Source of the DNA: CAYHZL01 sp964361075
GTDB lineage: Bacteria; Bacteroidota; Ignavibacteria; UBA10030; UBA8401
DNA length: 5,285 nucleotides
Direction: 5' to 3'
NCBI GenBank assembly: GCA_964361075.1
Contig: CAYHZL010000228.1
Location: 1 to 5,285 of the forward strand
The notes beneath the pieces were generated by a model. That model had not been told where the DNA came from. It did no database searches and worked only from the letters and a program-made list of their open reading frames with translations. This document shows, in pieces, positions 1 to 5,285 of the stretch (positions are counted from its first letter, which is position 1; each line of letters begins with the position of its first letter). A program made the position numbers and the translations under genes.

Positions 1-1991
1 TGCTGAAGAAGGGTGATAAATTCTTTTTCGCTCAGAGTTCTAATGCCGAGTTCAACTGCCTTTTGAAATTTTGACCCTGCATCGGTTCCGACAACCACAA
101 AATCCGTTTTCTTGCTGACACTCGAAGAAACTTTTCCTCCTAACAATTCTATTTTCTCTTTTGCATTATCGCGAGACATTGATTCCAATCCGCCGGTCAG
201 CACAAATGTTTTTCCTGAAATTGCAGAATGGTTTTGTTTTCGTATTTCGCCACACAATGTGATGCCTGCACTATCGAGTGTGCGAAGAAGCTGCTTCGAA
301 TGGTTATCATGGAAAAATCGTACAACACTTTCTGCAATACGCGGACCGATGCCCTCAACATTTTCCAGCTCTTCTTCCGTTGCTTGTTGTAATTGTCCAA
401 TAGAAGGAAACGCATCAGCTAAAAGTTTTGCTACACCTGCGCCAACGTATCGGATTCCCAATCCGAATAACACTTTGTGAAACGGTTTCTTTTTACTTGA
501 TTCAATTGCGTCAAGTAAATTTTGTGCGCTTTTTTCTCCCATGCGCTCTAATTGTGAAACCGATTCTTTTTTAAGCGAATAGATATCTGCAATATTGTGA
601 ATGAGATTTTCTTTCACGAGCAAATCAATAACCGCTTCACCAAGTCCTTCAATATCCATTGCGCCGCGATGAGCAAAATGTTCGATGCGGCCACGTACTT
701 GCGCGGGACATTCAAAATTTTCACAGTAATATGCTGCCTCACCTTCGGGACGGAAAATTTTTGAATTACATTCGGGGCACGTTTTCGGCATTGTAAATGG
801 CGCTGATTTTTTTTCGCGCAGTGAAAGATTTACGCCGCTCACTTTCGGAATTACATCGCCGCCTTTTTCAACTTGCACGATGTCGCCGATGCGAATATCA
901 AGTTCCTTGATGTAATCTTCGTTATGCAATGTTGCACGGCTTACCGTAGAGCCGCCGACAAACACAGGCGTTAATTCGGCAACAGGTGTTATTGTGCCAA
1001 CGCGCCCGACCTGAAGTGTAATAGCGTTGAGTTTTGTTTCAACTTTTTGCGCAGGAAATTTATAGGCAATTGCCCAGCGCGGACTTTTAGCAACTGCACC
1101 GAGTATCTCCTGATGTTGAAGAGAATTTACTTTTATCACTACACCGTCAATATCGTATGGAAGTTGTGCGCGACGGTGTTCCCACTCGTTGCAAAAAGCA
1201 ATCACATCGTGCATTGTTGCACATGCGCGGGTATGTTCGTTGACAACAAAATTAAGTTTTTTCAGCAACCGGAGGTTCTCAAAATGACTTTTTGTTTTGC
1301 TTCCTTCCGAACGAAGAAAATAGGAACACATGCTTAGTTTCCGCGAGGCAACAATTTTTGGATCTTGTAATTTCAATGTACCGGAAGCGGAATTACGTGC
1401 ATTGACAAAAAGTTTCTCTCCAGCAAGCGCACGCCCTTCATTCATCTTCTCAAAATCTTTTTTCATCATAAAGACTTCACCACGTACTTCGAAATTCATT
1501 TTTTCGCTGCACCGCAACGGGATAGAACGAATTGTTTTTAAATTGTTGGTGATATCGTCTCCTTGTTCGCCATCTCCGCGCGTTGCTCCTTGCACAAAAA
1601 TACCGTTGCGATATTTCAAACTGATTGCGACACCATCAATTTTGAGTTCGGCAATGTATGAATATGACGCATGTTCAAGTAATGAATGGACACGCTTATC
1701 GAAATCAAAAAGTTCTTGTTCGCTGTACGTGTTTGCCAAACTGAGCATCGGCACATCGTGTGTAACAGTGTGAAATTCTTTTGTCGGTTCTCCGCCGACT
1801 CGCTGTGTCGGGGAATCAGGAGATTGAAATTGCGGATACTGCGTTTCGAGGTTGATGAGTTCAGTCATCAATTGATCATACTCAATATCAGAAATCGTCG
1901 GTTCTGAAAGGGAGTAATATTTGTAATCGTGTTCGCGCAGTTGTTCGCACAACTGTTCGATTTTTTTTTGGATGGAAGAGAGTGACGCCAT
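1..1991 (-). CDS. ligA: NAD-dependent DNA ligase LigA, C-terminal end cut by the window edge
   Basis: This enzyme seals 5'-phosphate/3'-OH nicks in duplex DNA using NAD+, in Okazaki-fragment joining and repair. I translated the frame by hand: 663 codons without a stop. Domain Ia (about 1-70) has the NMN-binding pattern H21, Y25, Y26, D35, Y38, D39. The adenylation domain has the catalytic KIDG motif (K117), TRGDG (R138), VRGEVF (E172) and DIDGVVIKV (K287). An OB-fold follows, then a four-Cys zinc site (C405, C408, C423, C428), helix-hairpin-helix repeats (for example VEGIGPRIAES) and a BRCT domain from about residue 591. Family members are usually about 670 residues, so only a few C-terminal residues should lie outside the window. 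The ATG at 1991 fits the family N-terminus and lies 4 bp after the rodZ-like stop. Its Shine-Dalgarno is poor, which suggests coupling. All motifs checked are intact, so it should be active. Confidence 0.97.
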   Translation of the reverse strand, partial: MASLSSIQKKIEQLCEQLREHDYKYYSLSEPTISDIEYDQLMTELINLETQYPQFQSPDSPTQRVGGEPTKEFHTVTHDVPMLSLANTYSEQELFDFDKRVHSLLEHASYSYIAELKIDGVAISLKYRNGIFVQGATRGDGEQGDDITNNLKTIRSIPLRCSEKMNFEVRGEVFMMKKDFEKMNEGRALAGEKLFVNARNSASGTLKLQDPKIVASRKLSMCSYFLRSEGSKTKSHFENLRLLKKLNFVVNEHTRACATMHDVIAFCNEWEHRRAQLPYDIDGVVIKVNSLQHQEILGAVAKSPRWAIAYKFPAQKVETKLNAITLQVGRVGTITPVAELTPVFVGGSTVSRATLHNEDYIKELDIRIGDIVQVEKGGDVIPKVSGVNLSLREKKSAPFTMPKTCPECNSKIFRPEGEAAYYCENFECPAQVRGRIEHFAHRGAMDIEGLGEAVIDLLVKENLIHNIADIYSLKKESVSQLERMGEKSAQNLLDAIESSKKKPFHKVLFGLGIRYVGAGVAKLLADAFPSIGQLQQATEEELENVEGIGPRIAESVVRFFHDNHSKQLLRTLDSAGITLCGEIRKQNHSAISGKTFVLTGGLESMSRDNAKEKIELLGGKVSSSVSKKTDFVVVGTDAGSKFQKAVELGIRTLSEKEFITLLQ

Positions 1992-1995
1992 AGCG

Positions 1996-2018
1996 TTACT
2001 TCAGATTTTGTGAAGTAA
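1996..2018 (-). promoter_or_regulatory. Hairpin over the rodZ-like stop codon, just upstream of the ligA start
   Basis: Arms 1996-2003 (TTACTTCA) and 2011-2018 (TGAAGTAA) are perfect 8-bp complements around a 7-nt loop. In the minus-strand mRNA the 3' arm ends with the rodZ-like stop codon UAA, and the ligA AUG begins 4 nt later. The only weak ribosome-binding candidate for ligA (GAAG) lies inside that arm. A ribosome finishing the rodZ-like gene would open the stem and free the ligA start, which is a coupling arrangement. The stem is AT-rich and has no T-run after it, so it is not a terminator. The geometry is seen; the function is inferred. Confidence 0.4.
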
Positions 2019-2823
2019 TCCGAATACTTTTTACGATCGCGCCTTTTCTTCCAAGGAAACCAAGATCTTTACCATTCAAACTAAAACGCACGGCACCACC
2101 ATCGCCAGTACTTACAATAAATTGATCTTGTGCTTTCCATACACGCGGTCTGTTAGGTCTCAATAACATTCGTTCCACAAGTAAGTCATCTCGGTTAAGT
2201 CGCATCCACACCGTATCGGTCGCCACTGCTTTCAAGACGAGTGAATCTTTTTTGACGACGGGAATGACAACAGGCAATTGTTTTTTTGTTGTGTCGTTGT
2301 GTATGGTGTCTTTTTTTGCTTGTTCATATTCTTTCACTACATCTTGAAACGGTGTTTCGTGAACAGTAGGTGAAGGACCAACACCGACATAATTAAATAA
2401 GTACCATCCAAATCCGAACAGTGCAATAATAGATGCAGTAATAGAAAGCGCTGTTCTGTTCTGCCGTTGTTTCTTTAAAACGTCCGACGATGTTGTTTGC
2501 TTGCTTGTGTTTGGTGCGGGTTCGGGCAGCGTAGATACAGAAACGGATCCATATCCCGAGCCGCTTGTGTTACCTTGTGCTTGCGCGTATTTTCCGGTTA
2601 CCATAATATCGTACTTCTTCAAAATTTCTTTGGAAGAAAGTCCGACAACATCGGCATATCCTTTTAAAAAAGCCCGAACATACGTTTGTGGAAGCATGTC
2701 GAACGAACCTTGTTCGATTGCTTCGAGATATTTTAAATGGATGCGTGTCGTTCTGGAAATTTCGTAGAGAGAAATATTTTTTTCTTCACGCGCGCGGCGT
2801 AATTCTTCTGAAAACGTGTTCAT
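1996..2823 (-). CDS. RodZ-like membrane protein: N-terminal helix-turn-helix, one TM segment, C-terminal DUF4115-like domain
   Basis: This 275-residue protein has the RodZ layout. RodZ links the MreB cytoskeleton to the cell-wall elongation machinery; that role here is inferred from the family. Residues 3-75 form a Cro/RodZ-type helix-turn-helix (EELRRAREEKNISLYEIS, then RIHLKYLEAIEQGSFDMLP and a YVRAFLKGYADVVGL helix). A Gly/Ser/Thr/Pro-rich linker spans about 85-113, a basic stretch KKQRQNR 117-123, and one hydrophobic segment about 125-147, giving N-in topology. The extracytoplasmic end (about 194-272) resembles DUF4115, with VWMRL, a TGDGGAVRFSLNGKDLGFLG stretch and a final beta strand. 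I chose the ATG at 2823 because the family homology begins there and an AGGA lies 11 nt upstream. The longer frame to 2886 runs into the mobile element and adds no recognisable sequence. It is the first gene of a probable two-gene unit with ligA. A generic HTH membrane regulator is the alternative. Confidence 0.85.
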   Translation of the reverse strand: MNTFSEELRRAREEKNISLYEISRTTRIHLKYLEAIEQGSFDMLPQTYVRAFLKGYADVVGLSSKEILKKYDIMVTGKYAQAQGNTSGSGYGSVSVSTLPEPAPNTSKQTTSSDVLKKQRQNRTALSITASIIALFGFGWYLFNYVGVGPSPTVHETPFQDVVKEYEQAKKDTIHNDTTKKQLPVVIPVVKKDSLVLKAVATDTVWMRLNRDDLLVERMLLRPNRPRVWKAQDQFIVSTGDGGAVRFSLNGKDLGFLGRKGAIVKSIRITSQNLK

Positions 2824-2858
2824 TAGTACTTGATTCCTGCTTGAAAGAGAGTGGACTA

Positions 2859-2886
2859 AGTATTGGGCATCTCTAAAAACCTTCAA
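2859..2886 (-). promoter_or_regulatory. Possible promoter for the rodZ-like/ligA pair, spanning the left end of the foldback element
   Basis: Reading the minus strand, TTGAAG (2886-2881, 4/6 to TTGACA) is followed after 16 nt by AATACT (2864-2859, 4/6 to TATAAT). This would start transcription near 2852 and leave a leader of about 28 nt. The -35 lies in the element and the -10 in the TATT duplication. The match is weak, and a Bacteroidota-type sigma factor would use other boxes. It is listed because it is the best sigma70-like pair I saw in the only gap available. Confidence 0.2.
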
Positions 2887-2891
2887 GGTTT
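2865..2891. repeat. Left 27-bp terminal arm of the foldback element (uninterrupted)
   Basis: This is the 16-bp terminal repeat followed directly by the near-palindrome AAACCTTCAAGGTTT (2877-2891, overlapping by four bases). Its full reverse complement is found in the right arm only in two pieces: 2944-2958 and 2989-3004. It is therefore probably the unbroken form of the end. The inner palindrome followed by T5 (read on the minus strand) resembles a weak terminator stem. Confidence 0.75.
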
Positions 2892-2943
2892 ATCTTGATC
2901 AAATTTTGTGATGTTAAAATTTTATGGTACATCGCAAAAATAA

Positions 2944-3004
2944 AAACCTTGAAGGTTTCGTAATCCCGAAGGGATCCCTTCGGGACTAGTTTTTAGAGAT
3001 GCCC
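2944..3004. repeat. Right terminal arm of the foldback element, split by a 30-bp palindromic block
   Basis: Positions 2944-2958 (AAACCTTGAAGGTTT) are the exact reverse complement of 2877-2891, and 2989-3004 of 2865-2880. Between them lies a 30-bp block (2959-2988) bounded by GTTT on both sides (2955-2958 and 2989-2992). Deleting the block plus one GTTT gives a 27-bp arm perfectly matching the left one. The inner 17 bp at 2942-2958 is also a direct repeat of 2875-2891 with one mismatch, because the motif is itself almost palindromic. Confidence 0.7.
2964..2985. repeat. Perfect 22-bp palindrome inside the right arm
   Basis: The segment begins TCCCGAAGG, is centred on GATC and ends CCTTCGGGA, with no mismatch in either 11-bp half. 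As RNA it would fold to a 9-bp GC-rich stem with a GATC loop. On the plus strand it is followed by CTAGTTTTT, the look of an intrinsic terminator in that direction, but no plus-strand gene runs into it. It may instead be a REP-type dispersed palindrome. Its GC content contrasts with the AT-rich DNA around it. Confidence 0.8.
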
Positions 3005-3037
3005 TATTGCTGCACATAAAATAAAAAATTATTTGTT

Positions 3038-5227
3038 CTACTCCAACGTTAAAACGCTGCGAACAAGTGTCGCCAAATCATTCATTTGATATGGTTTTTG
3101 CAGGAAGCCGTCAACTTCCTGCGCGAATGAATCTTCGCCTAAGATGGCGTCACTGTATCCGCTGGAAATTATTATTTTTGCAGTATGCTCCATTCGTTTT
3201 ATTCTCTGGAAAACTTTTTTCCCGCTCATATCCGGCATATTCATATCCAGTATGATGAGATCAAATTTATTCTTTGTTGTAAGAAGGTTCAATGCATCAG
3301 TGCCGTTATTGACGACATGAAGACGATATCCTAAATCTTTCAGCATTGTCGAAAGAGTGATACCAACAGACTCTTCGTCATCAACGATGAGGATGGATTC
3401 GTTGCCGCCAACAGGTGTGTTGTCTGTTTGCTTCGGCACCAATGTATGTGTCGGAACAAGTGGGAAGACAAGCGCGAACATTGTACCTTTGTGTAGTTCG
3501 CTTTGCACGCTTACAGAACCATTGTGTGTTTTCATTACACCATAGACTACGGAAAGTCCGAGCCCTGTGCCTTTGCCGTACTCTTTTGTAGAATAGAACG
3601 GCTCAAAAATTCGCTGCAGTACTTCTTTCGTCATACCAATACCGTTATCGAAAAATTTTACGACGAGAAAATTTGGATCGCTGTGATCCAACGATGTTTC
3701 AATTATTATTTTCCCGCCATTTGGCATCGCGTCGCGTGCATTGATGAGCACGTTAAGAAATGCTTGCTGAATTTGTCCTTCATCGCCATTCACAACCGCA
3801 GGTGTGTTGATATAAATTTTCACAACAGTGATGGAAGGATTGATTGTCGCTTCAAATAAACGAAGTGTCTCATCAAGAATAGTATGAATTTCAATCGGGT
3901 GAATTGCGACGGTAGTGCGTCGAGCAAATGTAAGCAGTTGGTGAGTCAGCGATGAGCCGCGCTTTGCCGCAGTTTCAATAATATCAACAAACGGTGCTAA
4001 TTTATTTTTTTTGGTGATGCGTCGCTGCATAATGGACGCGGAATTGAGAATGGATGTCAGAATATTATTGAAATCGTGCGCCACACCGCCGGCAAGATTT
4101 CCGATACTATCAATTTTTTGGGCTTGAATAATTTTCTGTTCCATCTTTATTTTTTCGGTGATATCGCGAACAACGCAGCGCATCAATTGCGGCGTATTTG
4201 TTTCATTATACACAAGCGATGTATTTACGCTGACATCTAAGATCGTACCGTCGTGTTTTACCATCTGCTCTTCGATGCTTCGAAATTCTTTTCTTTCAAG
4301 AAATGCTTGCTGCAATATTTCTGCAACGTGAGTGTGCATATCGGCAGGGTACAAACAAGTTAATTCCTTTCCAACAATATCCGATTTATTATATCCGAGT
4401 GTCGTTGCTTCGGTATTGTTGCAACTGATGATGATACCATTGCGGTCAACAATATGGTACATGTCCGGTGAGTGTTCGAATAAATCGGCGTACTGCTGTT
4501 CGGATTTTTGTAATTTTTCGAACAGACGTGCATTGTTCAGCGCCACATTAATGTGGTTGCTGAAAGCAGAAATGAGATCTATCTTTTTTTTATTGAAAAA
4601 ATAATCGGGAACTGTACTTCCCAACAACATCATACCGGCGAATTGGTCGCCTGTTCGCAGCGGAACAGAGACCCATGATGTTATTTGCAACAACCGAACA
4701 TTTGCATTCAGCAATACGGTGTCCGAGAAATTCGGATCTTTGTTTGTGTGAACATCTTGAATCCATTGAATAAAATCTTCTTGTGCAAGAATAGGTTCAT
4801 TGAAAAAATTAAACGTAGCGCCGCAAGAATTTTTCAGAATAAGTTTTTTATGTTCATAGACAAACAGCCAGCCGTATTCATTTTTTAATAAACCGGTAAC
4901 GGTATGTAGAACGGTGTTGAAAAGAGAATCAAGATCTATGGTGTGTGTTATTGCTTCTGCGACGGTATTGAGTGCAACAAGTTCGCGCTTTTGTTCTTCA
5001 AGCTGTCTGCCGTACTTCAACGAGAAATTGACGCTAACAAATCCGATGATACCGACAGTGAGGATAGAAACAAATTCAAGAAAACCGATTTCCTTTTGCA
5101 AGAAAACATTTGCGCTGATGATGGTGATCATGATGACCACAACGGAAGTTGAAGCAACGATCTGTGCTTGCTCAACTAATCCGAGATTAAATGAGACTGC
5201 GCGAAGTTTTTGGAAAATGTTTTTCAT
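3038..5227 (-). CDS. Membrane-bound hybrid sensor histidine kinase (2 TM, GAF, PAS, HisKA, HATPase, receiver)
   Basis: A signal-transducing kinase of 729 residues from the ATG at 5227. Two hydrophobic segments (about 23-43 and 49-68) are joined by a loop of only a few residues, so there is almost no external sensor. Sensing probably occurs in the membrane or through the cytoplasmic GAF (about 85-237) and PAS (about 241-359) domains. The dimerisation/phosphoacceptor helix has GGVAHDFNNILTSIL with H384. The ATP-binding domain shows the N box (N496 in LINARDAM), DNGIGM (D527), FEPFYSTK and GKGTGLGLS. A C-terminal receiver (about 610-726) has D616/D617, phosphoacceptor D661 (ILDMNMPDMSG), S688 and K711 (FLQKPY). 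All catalytic residues seen are intact. The H-box style (VAHDFNN) is that of the HPK4 group. The frame is open to the right edge, and TTG at 5281 would add 18 residues. I prefer 5227, although no clear Shine-Dalgarno precedes it. The signal and output partner are unknown; no response regulator or HPt gene is in the window. Confidence 0.93.
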   Translation of the reverse strand: MKNIFQKLRAVSFNLGLVEQAQIVASTSVVVIMITIISANVFLQKEIGFLEFVSILTVGIIGFVSVNFSLKYGRQLEEQKRELVALNTVAEAITHTIDLDSLFNTVLHTVTGLLKNEYGWLFVYEHKKLILKNSCGATFNFFNEPILAQEDFIQWIQDVHTNKDPNFSDTVLLNANVRLLQITSWVSVPLRTGDQFAGMMLLGSTVPDYFFNKKKIDLISAFSNHINVALNNARLFEKLQKSEQQYADLFEHSPDMYHIVDRNGIIISCNNTEATTLGYNKSDIVGKELTCLYPADMHTHVAEILQQAFLERKEFRSIEEQMVKHDGTILDVSVNTSLVYNETNTPQLMRCVVRDITEKIKMEQKIIQAQKIDSIGNLAGGVAHDFNNILTSILNSASIMQRRITKKNKLAPFVDIIETAAKRGSSLTHQLLTFARRTTVAIHPIEIHTILDETLRLFEATINPSITVVKIYINTPAVVNGDEGQIQQAFLNVLINARDAMPNGGKIIIETSLDHSDPNFLVVKFFDNGIGMTKEVLQRIFEPFYSTKEYGKGTGLGLSVVYGVMKTHNGSVSVQSELHKGTMFALVFPLVPTHTLVPKQTDNTPVGGNESILIVDDEESVGITLSTMLKDLGYRLHVVNNGTDALNLLTTKNKFDLIILDMNMPDMSGKKVFQRIKRMEHTAKIIISSGYSDAILGEDSFAQEVDGFLQKPYQMNDLATLVRSVLTLE

Positions 5228-5285
5228 AGGCGGTACGTATCTACTCAGCGTTATTGTTGATTCAAAAAATCCCTCCGCCAAAAAG

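Larger units (their letters stand above)
2865..3004. mobile_element. 140-bp MITE-like foldback element, flanked by TATT direct repeats
   Basis: The ends are perfect 16-bp inverted repeats: GGGCATCTCTAAAAAC at 2865-2880 and its reverse complement at 2989-3004. TATT directly abuts both ends (2861-2864 and 3005-3008), as a 4-bp target-site duplication would. There is no room for a transposase, so it would be moved in trans by a full-length element elsewhere in the genome. The interior is AT-rich and contains further foldback arms (2901-2907 with 2916-2922) and the octamer palindrome TTGATCAA at 2895-2902. It fills most of the gap between the kinase gene, whose stop lies 33 bp away, and the rodZ-like gene, whose start lies 41 bp away. 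I cannot assign it to an insertion-sequence family. An alternative is a structured intergenic repeat of the REP/ERIC kind, or a structured RNA, with the TATT match being chance in AT-rich DNA. Confidence 0.7.

Noticed and set aside
112..1907. Several plus-strand open frames opposite ligA
   Set aside because: They are antisense to a gene whose complete motif set I read on the minus strand, and they show no recognisable domain. They arise from the codon pattern of the opposite strand.
2824..2886. Longer start for the rodZ-like gene (ATG at 2886, 21 extra residues)
   Set aside because: The extension begins inside the terminal repeat of the foldback element and has no family similarity; the domain starts right at the ATG at 2823, which has an AGGA upstream.
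2935..2942. TATTTTTG on the minus strand as a Bacteroidota-type -7 box (TAnnTTTG)
   Set aside because: It matches the box, but no TTG-type -33 element lies at the expected distance upstream, and such words are frequent in T-rich tracts.
2964..2985. The 22-bp palindrome as a terminator for a plus-strand transcript
   Set aside because: It is followed by CTAGTTTTT on the plus strand, but no plus-strand gene exists in the window to be terminated; it fits better as part of the repeat element.
3019..3034. AAATAA/TTATTT inverted repeat after the kinase stop, as a terminator
   Set aside because: The stem is 6 bp of pure A-T with a 4-nt loop, too weak for an intrinsic terminator; it is probably chance in AT-rich DNA.
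3067..5152. Plus-strand open frames opposite the kinase gene
   Set aside because: Same reason: they overlap a complete multi-domain kinase and look like low-complexity, Cys/Phe/Ser-rich shadow products.
5228..5281. TTG start at 5281 for the kinase
   Set aside because: It adds 18 residues without clear homology. The GGAGG in this stretch lies just downstream of that TTG and too far from the ATG at 5227 to serve either start. It stays possible, since the frame is open to the edge.

Overview
The window comes from a bacterium. It carries three genes, all read from the minus strand, so gene order runs from the right edge to the left. NAD-dependent DNA ligase is a bacterial housekeeping enzyme, and RodZ-type proteins and hybrid histidine kinases are also bacterial. 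Base composition looks moderate and slightly AT-rich by eye. Start codons have weak or no Shine-Dalgarno sequences. Together with the protein style this would suit the Bacteroidota/Chlorobiota/Ignavibacteria side of the tree, but that placement is a low-confidence inference.

Layout from right to left: (1) 5227-3038, a membrane-anchored hybrid sensor histidine kinase (2 TM, GAF, PAS, HisKA, HATPase, receiver), with no partner regulator in view. (2) 3037-2824, a 214-bp intergenic gap filled mostly by a 140-bp foldback element (2865-3004). It has perfect 16-bp terminal inverted repeats and a 4-bp TATT direct repeat on both flanks, as in a MITE (non-autonomous transposon). Inside its right arm sits a 30-bp block (2959-2988) with a perfect 22-bp palindrome, flanked by a second 4-bp duplication (GTTT). 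Removing the block and one GTTT restores perfect 27-bp inverted repeats, so the element reads as one small insertion nested in another. (3) 2823-1996, a RodZ-like protein: cytoplasmic helix-turn-helix, one TM segment, extracytoplasmic DUF4115-like domain. (4) 1991-1, ligA, complete except for the last few C-terminal residues beyond the left edge.

The rodZ-like gene and ligA are 4 bp apart and almost certainly co-transcribed. A perfect 8-bp-stem hairpin covers the rodZ stop codon and the region where the ligA ribosome-binding site should be, which suggests translational coupling. The foldback element lies immediately upstream of this pair, so it must either contain, supply or displace their promoter, or be transcribed by read-through from the kinase gene. 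No rRNA, tRNA, CRISPR array, phage gene or transposase gene was seen. The genes belong to ordinary families; the nested element and the gene-junction hairpin are the points of interest.
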